Notes under the pieces: model-generated
Told to the model about the DNA's origin: nothing
What the model saw: only the letters and a program-made list of their open reading frames with translations
Databases searched by the model: none
Program-made: the position numbers and the translations under genes
Shown: positions 24,397 to 35,559 of the stretch, in pieces
Layout: every line of letters starts with the position of its first letter
Position numbering within the stretch: the first letter of the stretch is position 1
NCBI RefSeq assembly: GCF_003672135.1
Contig: NC_039510.1
Span: forward strand, 2,666,001 to 2,730,000
Origin: Ooceraea biroi
Lineage: Eukaryota > Arthropoda > Insecta > Hymenoptera > Formicidae
Reading direction: 5' to 3'
Length of the DNA: 64,000 bases

Positions 24397-27300
24397 TTCT
24401 CTACTTCATACGTGCACGCACGTTTACATATAGACACACAAAAAATAGTATATAATTCTACTTGCAAGAAATGCAAGAATAGTGAAACTTGTAATGATTT
24501 TTATTTTAGGTACTTTAAAAAATACAGACAAATTCGTGACAATAGAGATAGAATTCGCGAAAATATATGTACAAGGTGTTGCATGCTGCATGACGAACTG
24601 TATATATTAAGAAAGCGTGTTACTTGGGATCAATTTAAGCAGAAAACTTCCTATAAACATGGAACAAAATTCACGATAGTTGAATGACACTATAGGCCTA
24701 AATAGCTCTATAGTGGCACTAACTATAAGCTTAAATATAGGCATTCAAAGCTAAAAAGTCAGTTATAATTTTCTTAAAATTTATTTTATTTTCTTATTAA
24801 AGAAGAACAGAAATCATGTGAATTGTTGAAATTGACGTAATAATAAGTCCTATCACCGTAAATCTATTTCCCTCCACTCATTTATATTGTTATGTGTGAC
24901 AAGTAAGAAACAATCATGAGTTTCTTCATTCTATTCTGTCCATTTCAGATCGCAGTGAGGATATATGGCCGAAGGATATCAACTCCACAACAATTTATGT
25001 GAGTTTTATTTTTGTTCATAAAAATTAATAAATAAAAGAAAATAAAATATATTTCAATAAATTTGTAATTCAATTCTTAGCTTTGAATGTCTATGCTAAG
25101 TAACTATTGTGGATTTGGTCCATGTTTATAGAAACTTTTCTGTGGGAAACAGGAGTTATTGTTTGGTTTTAAAGAAAATGGTTTATAAAATATTTATGCA
25201 AAAATGTTGCGTTTTTTACTACGTGAGTAAGAGGAATTGCTCAAACATGCATAGAATATGTGTGTCTCTGTGTATGTTAATATAATTTTTTTATATAAAA
25301 TTATTCTTAAATAATATCTTATATAACACTTAATTTTCAATGTTGCATAAAACGAAGAAAAATCACGAGTATTATAATTATAAATAATATATAAATGATA
25401 AAATGTCTTAATTACCTTTTTCGAGACAATTGGACACGAGTTCTTTCGCTTGATCCTTCTTTGTATCAGAAGCAAGCCCATCAATATATTCAAGACACTT
25501 TTCCTTCAAGAGTACACCTTGTTCGTCGTACTGAAATTGACAAACTTATGATATAATATTATTCATGTCATAAACACAGAAAATTCTAATTAACACAGTG
25601 AATTAGGCGTATCGTTATAGAGCAAAATTTAATATTTTTAATTAATCGACAAATAATATTTTTTGGCGAAGAAACGAATATGCGTGTAGAATTGATTGTT
25701 CACTTTGATGAGAAGAAAACAATTTAAGTACTGTTATTATTATTATTATATTAATAGTTATTATTCTCTTTCTGCAATTCTAATATCGAGAGATATTTTC
25801 AAACGACTTTTATTAATTATTATTGCAACCATAATAATGTTTACTCAAAGTATTTAATTAAAGTTTTTAATTAAAGTTTTAATCTTGTTTTTGCTCGTTT
25901 TTCTTTTTTCAGAAGTAATAAGAATTTTTTTGCACATAACCCTTTATATACTATATTTATAAAATATGTAAATGTGTAAATAATATACATACTAAGCCTG
26001 CTTTTTCACCAACACACTTGATTGCTTTGGCATCCATTGTGCCAGCTGAAATTTGGAAATTACACGTATACATAAAGATGCACACAAAAAGTTGAAAATA
26101 TACAATAATTCTAATACGAATTTAATTATTATACAAGATATAAGATATAATATATCTAGTTTAACAATCGAATTCATATATAAGACTTATTTAATAGATT
26201 TTATATATTATTTATTTATTTTAATGTTATATGCTTTACAGTAAGATTCTCCTACGCTTACACACGTATTCTGTTGGATTGTCCGAGAAATTCGTATTAG
26301 TTTCAATATTTGTCTTTATGAACGTTGCGTAAGCTGTCAGAGTTTGAAAGTGTATAATTACTCTATATCATTTAAAACCTAACGTGTCATTAGTACTTGG
26401 TTGAGATCATTTGAGTTTTTGCGTTGTTACTGAATTGTAAAGATGGAAGATAAAAGGGTGCATTTCCGACACGAGACGTTTTTTTATTATACTACAGGGA
26501 AAAAACTGTGCAAACAACGGAAAAAAATTGTAAAGCGTATGGGGACAATGCCATTGCGTTAGCAACCGTGCGGAAGTAGTTCGCTAGATTCAAAGCAGAT
26601 AATTTTAATCTTAAAGACGCGAAGTGCTTTGGAAGATCTTCAAAGCGCAATCAGAGATCACGATGTACGACTCAAGAGCAGAAACATTTCAAAAAGTACC
26701 GTTCATGACTATTTGGTATTTAATATTTAGAAATTGTGTTTTATTTTAACTTAAAAAATTTTAATCTAAAAAACTCATATGAACTTCTCGGACAATCCAA
26801 TAGTAATATGTACTAAAAAAGCTAACTTGATATTCTCTTTTCTAAATTAAAAGGAAATATTAAAGCTATAATAATATTTTTATTAATCAAAGTTATTTCA
26901 CAATTATGCAATATTCTTTTTCTAATTATTCCTTTATTCTTTAAATGTGGCAAATATTTTGCAATTAATGTGTGTTTGTTCTATTAATTTCTAAATATAA
27001 TATTCATGTAGATAATACTCACCCGCAACACCTAGTTCTTCGCTGCATTTCGCATATGATTCATAGAAAGCTTTCACTTTTTCGGGATCGGAAGCATAAG
27101 CCACCGCCTTAAATCGGAGAAAATTAAGTTTAGACTATGCATATGAAACGTTTTATTTCCAAAAAACAATTGAATAAAATTCGAATAAAATATGCAGCTA
27201 ATGAGTTTATAAAACAGGGTCATTTACAAACTTTGTTTGAGATATAATAATTTATTAGATATGGACAAATAAAAAAACTTGTTGCATCCTGTCGGCAGCG

Positions 27301-27496
27301 CATAATTAATTATAATAACTTTATTGAAATTTTAAAACTTTATAATTTTATCAAATTGTTTTAAATTGAAGAAAAAAGAGAAAATGTCAAAAAGCTTTCA
27401 ATCTCCATACTATTTTATGATGTAATCCGATAAAAAGAGTAAATTTTTTATATTTATACTTACCAGCAGACATGCGACGAACACGAGCGTCTTCAT
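24228..27496 (-). CDS. OBP-C: short Minus-C odorant-binding protein
   Basis: Secreted Minus-C OBP. Exons 27496-27464, 27107-27023, 26045-25993, 25530-25416 and 24325-24228 join in frame to 127 residues, phases 0, 1, 0, 1. The signal peptide starts MKTLVFVACLL and ends in exon 2 near AYA. Mature cysteines: 32 (C1), 50 (C3 by exon alignment), 69 (extra), 92 (C4) and 113 (C6). Lys46 sits at C2 and Asn104 at C5, so the C2-C5 pair is missing as in OBP-D. Cys69, in KEKCLEY, has no partner and is not part of the standard pattern. C1-C3 spacing is short, making this the smallest OBP here. Intron 2 contains an internally deleted mariner (26274-26800). The stop is TAG at 24230-24228 after LFDKPQ. The reading frame is clean. 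Confidence 0.9.
24353..24394. repeat. (AT)n microsatellite in OBP-C intron 4
   Basis: About 20 AT units. It begins about 27 bases upstream, in transcript sense, of the acceptor of the last OBP-C exon (24325). Confidence 0.95.
26274..26800 (+). mobile_element. Internally deleted mariner in OBP-C intron 2
   Basis: A 527-bp element with inverted ends TTGGATTGTCCGAGAA. The right TA (26801-26802) survives while the left is TG. From ATG 26443 it keeps a decayed transposase N-terminus (MEDKRVHFRHETFFYYTTGK, then a stop), and further on the helix-turn-helix tail reading SKSTVHDYL (near 26690-26715). The catalytic region is absent, so it is a nonautonomous derivative of a different mariner lineage from the other three copies. 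Confidence 0.85.
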
Positions 27497-27553
27497 ATTA
27501 TTGTTTCTTCAATTGTTTGTAATATGGAGTGCTTTAAGCTGGGTGTTGCTGCG

Positions 27554-27588
27554 AACTGTGGCGCATCAGTATCTCAGCCGTATTTATA
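27554..27588 (-). promoter_or_regulatory. OBP-C core promoter
   Basis: TATAAATA (27588-27581) followed by ACAGTT (27559-27554) with TATA/initiator spacing, about 60 bases before the OBP-C ATG. Confidence 0.65.
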
Positions 27589-28327
27589 TTCAAAAGTGTG
27601 AGATAAGTGATGTAATGATCACTTGATATGCTGTATATCGTGTGAATTCCTGGAAACAAACCTGTCAAGTCTAACGATCTGATTGATCACATATTGATTG
27701 AATAGAATTCTGAAATTCTAAATTATTATATCTGATACTGATATATGTATGTACATATACAAAAATATATGTAAAAAATAGATAATAATTATAACAAGAA
27801 CATTACTAAATAATAATATTAAATAAGACAATATACAATTTAGAACAATACTTCAATAATTAATAAAAACTACTAATTAATAACGAAATTAATAATAAAA
27901 TCAAGTAAAGTAAAAGAAAAGATTAAATGTTTTAATCTAACTTATGTAACCGAAAAAGAAAGAAAAAAAAATATATATATATATATATTTGTTAATTTAA
28001 CAAATATTTAATAACCATTAACTTACTTGTTAAATATTCACGTTATCTTTATTAATAAATCCTTCATTAAGAAATACTAATATTCGTTTTGAATCGAAGA
28101 AATTTATGATAACAACACATGATTAATTAATTTACTAATGGCATCAAATAGCCAACTTTCGATGTTATTGAATGCCACATCTGACACATAACATTTTTAA
28201 CTATCTTAATTGCACATAAACACACACACAGTTGTAAATATAAATTTTATAAATAAATCTTTATGAATAAATCACAAATATTTTATAAATAAATAAATAA
28301 GTCAAATCATTCTCTCGTGTTCGTTAA

Positions 28328-29026
28328 GGGGGGAATCTGGTTTACCGGGTCCAAAAAATCGATGCCAGTCAAATGGTACAAAATGAATTTTATGAGGAAG
28401 TTGAAGGGCTCCTGTATGGAGCAGGAATTGCTGATTAACCTACGACTGCTGTAAGTTATCAAAAAATTATACTTTTCGGTTGCATAACCTTTAAATGATG
28501 ATGTTTTCACAAAACCGTATTTTCTAAACTTGTGTACACGATAAAGAAAAATATAATTAACCGATCGAGTTCTATCTCAGCTCATTTTGTTCGTTATTTA
28601 TTTATTTACCAAGTGAACCTAAAACAGAGTAAAAAAAAATTAAATTAGACTAGTTTTTTGCACTAAAAAACGAAATTTTTTTCAGAATCGTGTCAGTTTC
28701 TCAATTTTCGTTATTTTTTTGGTTTTTTAGGTTCACTTCGAAGGTAATTATGTAAAATTAATAAAAAACTTGGAATCGTTTGTTTCACACAAGATTTACG
28801 CTCTCCAGAATGTACACAATGAACCAACTGCAGCGGCGTGGCGTTACAAGCATCTTCCTGTTTCGTCGGCTTAACGGCTATATTTTTAATCCAAAAAATT
28901 AATTTTTGTAGTTTAAATATACAATAATATATTCTAAAAGTGTGGGAGTAATTGCTTTTATTTTACCTACTTTAAAAATTTCCTAAAAATTATGCATTTT
29001 TCGGGCTCCTAAACCAGATTCCCCCC
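28328..29026. mobile_element. TTAA-flanked miniature inverted-repeat element
   Basis: About 700 bp bounded by TTAA on both sides (28324-28327 and 29027-29030), with inverted ends GGGGGGAATCTGGTTTA. There is no transposase reading frame. TTAA duplication is typical of piggyBac-type elements, so this is probably a nonautonomous piggyBac-like MITE; the family is inferred from the target site only. It lies in the spacer between OBP-C and OBP-B. Confidence 0.75.
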
Positions 29027-30396
29027 TTAAAGCGTTACAGTTTTTATGTAATTTCATAATTATATCATTAATTGTTAATATTAAAACAGAAATTTCAAAA
29101 ACAAAATATTAGTTACAAGCACACAGTATCTTACAAAATTAGAAACAGATATAAATTGTTATCTGCATATGTAATCATAATTTGTATCTGTTTAGTATTT
29201 TAATGTGCCTATCATTTTGATATAAAAAGTAATAATTACAATTCATCACTATATATAGGAGGATAATAGGAGTTTTTATTAATTTATCTTGCAATCTTGT
29301 CATTTTTTTAGAAGTTAATTTCAATCATTACCTTGCCTGCATTATAATAGAACATGTTCAGTTTCATATTCTTTTCATTAGTTTTTGTTTGAGTGACTGC
29401 GGAACAATTTTCCGGTTATTACTTTAATCTTAATTACGTAGATTTCCGTGCCACCTAAGAAAAATAGATGGTGCGTGCGCGAATATGTATTCACACGGTT
29501 TAAACAATGCTTGAGGTATATTACTGGGAAGTCCGAGGAGGAACGAGTAATAATATGCACAGTTGCAAAATAGTACTTCTCTTATTCGCTTTTTTAGAAA
29601 CGTATCACATTGAAACATCTTATTTCCTTATTTCCTTATTAAATTATTACACCGATCAGTCTAATTTGCATCATCTGCTATTATTGCAAACATATATTCA
29701 TTATTTTGCATGACTATCTAGAACTGCTTTAACGCTTGAAATGACGAAATGAAAAAATTGCTGCTTTTATAATGAAGAGCTTTATGAAATTATCGCAAAA
29801 AAGATACATGTCTGTTACATTTACAGTTAATCGATCCGTATTATATGCAAAATTGGGAATTTATGAAAAATAGCAAACAAAAATTTTTCCAGCTAACTAA
29901 ACAAATGATTAAAAAATTATATTCAACTTTGTTTTTCTTGTGCGTGAGCGTATAAGATAGGAATAATATAAGATAAGAAATAAAATAGGAAAGAAACCTA
30001 AAGGAATCTTTTATATTTATATAAGGAAAAGAGAATATTTTGGAGTAATTTTCAATATAATAAAGGTATAGATTTTTCAAGAAAAAGGTAATTCAGAAAA
30101 CTTTTTTAATATTTTACATACAACAAGAAATATTCGATAAATTTTAATCTGATAAATTCGATAAATTCTAATCTAATATATTTCAACGATAACGACTTTT
30201 TAAAGATAAATTTGGAAGAAATGAAAAGTGAAACATAAACCTGCACAATTAACATATATTTCATGTATTTCGGACGTTTTCTCGAAATTGCTAAATGCAA
30301 TCTCGGAAATCATTAGCTGTTTTTATTACTTCGATGCAATGAGTTAATTACTCTCGCGATTATTTCAATATGAATCCATCGAGATTCTTCACGTCT

Positions 30397-32701
30397 TCAT
30401 GGGAAGGTAAGAAGCTGCAAAAGAGAAAAATTGTATTTGTTAATATCTGCTGAATAATATTTGTTGATTTCGAAAATAGCAATATTCTCTGCTTTCATGG
30501 AAAGATTTATTATTATTATTCTTATTCTTATTATTATTATTATTATTAATATTACCTTTGGATCATAGTCGTAGAGACACTTAACCAATTCAAATGCCAA
30601 GTCACATCCTTCCAATGGCTTATTTGCTGTAAATAAAATATAACAGAAAATCAATAAGATTATGAATAAATTGTTAAGATTGGTAGGCACCACTTGTTAA
30701 CACATGGCAATGTCGCCGTATGGTCAGATCTGCCTATCACTGTTTGCATACCGTTTTCTTTATTAAATGGCATTTGGTATTACTTTTCTTTTGTTTTCAT
30801 TTAAGAATGTGTTTTGAAAAATAATTACACGTGGGGGAAATATTTAGATAAAGACAACTCAATCAATGAAGAACATGGCATGCGAACAGCAATAGCAAAT
30901 ATAGCGGTATCATCATCAATACAGCATATTCTCACATTTAACCTTTCTATCTTCATCTTCATGTTTTATAAATTGGGAAATAATAATAATATATGAAATT
31001 CAATGATATTAAAGAAAATAAATATCTCAAAATAAATAAACAATTATATAAATACTTCACTTACCAATTGGTGCACAATGTATCATTGCTTCTAACATGG
31101 GATCCACAAGTTCCTCCTTCAACATAGTCTGTGTAATTTTTAAAAATTGTTCTGCCATTATCTCGTCACCTCTCATCTAGAAAAAGAGATTGTCTCATAT
31201 GGTTGGTGACTCATAAATAATTTAAATATATAGCTATAATTAATAATAATTTGCGTTGCAAAACTAATATCTGTTTGATTTATAAAATGAAAACTATAAA
31301 ATGGAAATCTATTGATTGTATGATTGTTAATAAATTAATTAATAGAATCTTACTTACAGCTTTTGTCATGATCATCATGCATTTGTAATAACACTTCAGC
31401 TTTCGATCGTTTGCAAATTTACCGGCGCTCGCGTCATCAACCATCTCTACGTACACAAATCGATATTATAATTTTATTTTCTTATTTTGTATATTATTTT
31501 TTTGCCTAAGTAAAGCGAGATTGTTTTGAATAAGTTATTTTTAATATTTTGATCATGTAATATGAACGAATTAATGATTCCATAATATTGTTTAAATATA
31601 ATATCTTTTTTGATACCTTTAATATTGGAAATACGAAATGTAAACTTCAAAATTGACGAATTTGAATTTTACAAAACAAATTTGAGAAAGATCTGAAAAA
31701 TCTGATTTCTTTTTTATCACTTGGTCACTTGATAGAAGTTACGTATTACATACTTAGACTGACTCCCACCCTCTGGATACAGATATCCTTCACTGGTCTC
31801 AAAGCATCTTTGATTTCGTCGAGAGATAGTCTTTTCTGTAGAGAACAGAATTTCTCGATGATGCACGAACGGATTAATATTGCGTGGGTGTATACATACA
31901 TATTCGCGCACACATAAAGTGTATCATCTGATTAATAATCAGAGAAATTAAATGATTCTACTATATAACAATTTTTAAGTGTATTACTTTTATTTTCGAA
32001 GAAATTTGTTTTGAATATTTATTGAGTATGCGTATATTCACTTCTCACTACTTATTTCTCAATCTAACGAATATCGTCAGAAACCATAATGAAACATTGC
32101 TGTATATCATAGATAATGAAGGATGAACAATAAAACAAAAGGAATTTTTGCTGTAGATTTGTTTCTTAATTATTCTTATCTTAAATAATTCTTAATTAAC
32201 GAAAAAAAGAAAAAAAATTGTATTATTGTTTCACTCCTCCTTTTATTCCTCATTACATGATATGATAAATTTAAACAGCAATACGTTGTTAGATCGAGAT
32301 GTAAGTAATCACACACATAAATGCAGTTTACACTACGTGTATTTACTGGATATTCAGAGTAATTTTATTCGGAAACAAAGCTTCGCACAAAAATACTCCA
32401 CATTTAGATATACACGTTATTATATTATTTCCTGCCTTTTTCGAAGTAGAATCACCTCTTTTGGATTGTGATACCCATTCAGTTATACATTGTATATGTT
32501 AATATCTTAAGTATTTTTTTATAGACATATAATTTACAATATTAGATATACATAATTTATTTAATTTATTCTCTTAATCTATATCTTGGTTTATCGACTG
32601 AATTTTATATATTATTGATATTTCAGAAAACTTACACTTTCGGCATAATGAAGATTCACTGCGAATAAAACCGAAACGACGAGAAGAAAGATATTCTTCA
32701 T
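30397..32701 (-). CDS. OBP-B: classic odorant-binding protein with an extra last intron
   Basis: Secreted six-cysteine OBP. Exons 32701-32636, 31835-31754, 31446-31358, 31176-31065, 30626-30556 and 30414-30397 join in frame to 145 residues. Signal peptide about residues 1-20. Cysteines 41, 68, 72, 113, 124 and 133 give X26-X3-X40-X10-X8, the classic pattern. The sixth exon is only 18 nt and encodes LLTFP plus stop; without it the frame would read on into an Ile-rich intron translation, so splicing at CCAAAG|GTAATA is preferred. The result, YDYDPKLLTFP, aligns residue for residue with the YEKDPNHFFFP end of OBP-A. OBP-A and OBP-B align almost without gaps and are the closest pair in the array. 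Confidence 0.9.
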
Positions 32702-32799
32702 CTTTATGTATCACTTCCAATTTCGTTACGCTTTACGATCTGTTTCTTCGCGATGTGGTCTCCGAATGGACCGCAGTTGAGTTTGATCTTAGTAAATCG

Positions 32800-32830
32800 T
32801 GTGCGAAGCACGTCTTACCACTTTTATATA
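32800..32830 (-). promoter_or_regulatory. OBP-B TATA box
   Basis: A strong TATATAAAAG (32830-32821) on the minus strand, placing the expected start near 32800, about 100 bases before the OBP-B ATG. No clear initiator match is seen. Confidence 0.65.
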
Positions 32831-33417
32831 CGGAAGTAAAATTAGAGGGAGAACCCTTAATCTGAGAATCTCTTAATCTGGCATGTGCTAATTGCCTCAA
32901 TTGCCTAAATTGCCATTTCGGTTGATATAATTGGTGATATTTAACGCTGATAGTGACACACGAGCCTTATTATCATTCCCAGAAGTCGGAAGGCGATAGA
33001 ATTATGCGCTTATTATGCAAATATGTCATTGATGTAGTCTCTACTATTGCGGTGATACAAAGTGCATGAAAAAACAAATCGAAATTGTGGAATAATTACT
33101 GGAAATAGCGAGCAGACATTAGCTATAGTATTAAGTTTTAATTTTAAGTTTTAACTAGGTACTCAGTGCTAGTTTTATTGATTTTAAGTTGACTCGGATT
33201 TTAGATTTCCTTTAATTAATAGTTGATACCTGAAGAATGATTATTATATTTCATACTTATGACATTACTGCCATAAGTAGACATTCAAATTGATACACTT
33301 GTGCATTTCCATATTTATACATATATTTTTACATAAAAAATGTAAACTGTTTTCGTTATGTGCTCTATATGATTACGTTGTATTCCTATAATTAATTATC
33401 TGCGTATCTGACTTTGA

Positions 33418-35417
33418 TTAAGGGAAAAAGAAATGATTCGGATCCTTCTCATAGCTGCATTTCACAAATTGGTAGCATGTTTCACAATCGTCGCCAGCAG
33501 GGGCTGCAAAATAAAAGAAAATTTATTTTGTAAATGAATTTGAGATCAAAATTATATTTTTTATTACTATTCTCTCTCTCTCTCTCACGCGCGATCTGAA
33601 ATAAACTTACGTGCACTTCCACATGCAACCGAACTCTCTTTCAAAGGTGCTGCCATGTCTGGTGGCATTAACATATCCATTTGTTTGATCATCATGTCTA
33701 CATCTATGCGTCCATTTTTGAACTAAATTAAAAAAACATTTGATTAGCTGTTTATAATTTTTTTAAAAATTATAATAGATATACTAATCTCTTTTAAAAT
33801 AAATAATTCTTAAATAATTATTATTTTATTACTCTGCACATTTTAATACTGATAAGAAAATTTGTGTTGAACATTATTATTGGATGTATGTATGTGCATA
33901 TCTATTTATTTTATTTACCGTTTCATATATTTTTGTATATTTTTTTAAACATGTAAGTAATTTTTTTCTTACCGTTCGCATCGACTTCATTACGCAATGC
34001 GAGTAGCATTTCAACGTTCGGTCGTCTGGGAATTCTCCTTTTTGAATTCCAGCGACAAGTCCTGTAACAGAAATAATAAATATTTTAATTTTGATCGTAC
34101 GATAAAATTTAGCATATTACTTTTATTATAATATTGTAGGTATCACGAATCGAGTCATTGCTATAAGTTATGTAAAACACAGAAAAATTTAATAAAACAT
34201 ACCGGAAATGATTACAGTTTGAAATTACGTAACATCATCCATGTAATGATTAACGATGTAACGCTCCATTACATGGAATGATTTATTAAAACAATTTCGC
34301 ATGATAAAAAAACGCAATCTTTTATAATTAAAAAAGATAATTTAGAAAAGTTTTAGCTTTTGTGACATGGTATAATGTATGTAGCAATCCAGTTCTTTGA
34401 AAGGAAAACCGCAACATTAAAGAGTAGTATCCACACAAATCGCATCGAATTCGAAAGACACAAGCAAGAATTAAAACGATTGCTGCAATTATAAACGAAA
34501 CTGCACGCAATTCTACGTTACGTGTGCCGTTCAATTTGATTTTTTAGTATTATCAATTTTTTTATTTTTTATTAATAACAAAATGAATGATAATATAAAA
34601 GAAGAATATAAATAATAGAAAGTAATAAAAAAAATAATTACAAAACGTTTGTGCCTGACTTACCGGGATCCACATTGGATTTTGTCGTACATGTGTTTCG
34701 AAGAGTTTGCGCAGTTTTTTCAATCTGATCCATCGACAACGCCTAAATTATAAAATATATTATTATAATAAAATATATTTAATAAAACTATAATAAAAGT
34801 AAATATATACACACGAATTTCTTTTCTACATGCTATATTGATTGAATAATCGACAATACTCTACAAGAAAAACTATACGAGAGAATATGAAAATTTAGTT
34901 AATTTTATTAAACAACTATCTATATAATGAACTGAGTATCTATATAACGATTCCAAAATATCTGCAATTAATATTAATTTGTGATTATAATAAGATAAAA
35001 TTTAATTTTTATTTAAATCTGTTTTAATACATTCAAAAGTTAATTATTTATTAAAGTTAATTATTTATTATGAAGATAATAAGAGGAATTATTTATTTAC
35101 TTTATAAGTATTATTCTTTTCTTACACACATTTGTTATTCGTATTTTATATTAGCTATTCATTATGTAACACATTGTGTGCAGGAAGTGAGAATTATTGG
35201 TCATTGTTATGTATGTAAAAGCAATTTTTCAAACGAGCAATTTTGAAAGCAACTATGCGGAAATATTAATTTCATCGTTACATGTATGTGACGTGCTTGC
35301 TCGAGCCTACATAGAATATATCGATATAATAAAGTATTTTTAACTTACGGCCTTTGCCGTAGCTTGATGCACCGCGACAAGCACGACCATGATCGTGCAG
35401 ATTAAACGAACGCACAT
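33418..35417 (-). CDS. OBP-A: classic six-cysteine odorant-binding protein
   Basis: Secreted OBP. Exons 35417-35349, 34742-34664, 34061-33973, 33722-33611 and 33503-33418 join in frame to 144 residues, phases 0, 1, 0, 1. Residues 1-21 form a hydrophobic signal peptide (MCVRLICTIMVVLVAVHQATA). Cysteines 41, 68, 72, 113, 123 and 132 give X26-X3-X40-X9-X8, the classic pattern; Cys126 (in DCETCYQFVKC) is an additional, unpaired cysteine inside the C5-X8-C6 block. The mature protein is Met-rich (MMIKQMDMLMPPDM). It ends NHFFFP then TAA. It is the first gene of the array in transcription order and has its own TATA/initiator. The exact OBP subfamily was not assigned. Confidence 0.92.
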
Positions 35418-35513
35418 TATAATATTTTTCGTTAAGACACACACAGAACTTGAATAATTTTGGTCTCTCAGAACTGACGACAATGCGAATGAACAATTTT
35501 GGTTTCTTTTAGA

Positions 35514-35551
35514 CGACTGTGGCTGTCAACAAGTTGTCCGCGGTTAATATA
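35514..35551 (-). promoter_or_regulatory. OBP-A core promoter
   Basis: GATATATTAA (TATATTAA at 35551-35544) and the initiator-like CACAGTCG (35521-35514) are about 30 bases apart on the minus strand, 100 bases before the ATG. Confidence 0.6.
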
Positions 35552-35559
35552 TCTTGTGG

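Noticed and set aside
30397..30693. OBP-B last exon read on without splicing, giving an Ile-rich tail
   Set aside because: The tail is translation of an ATT-repeat intron; splicing at 30556/30414 gives an end that aligns with OBP-A.
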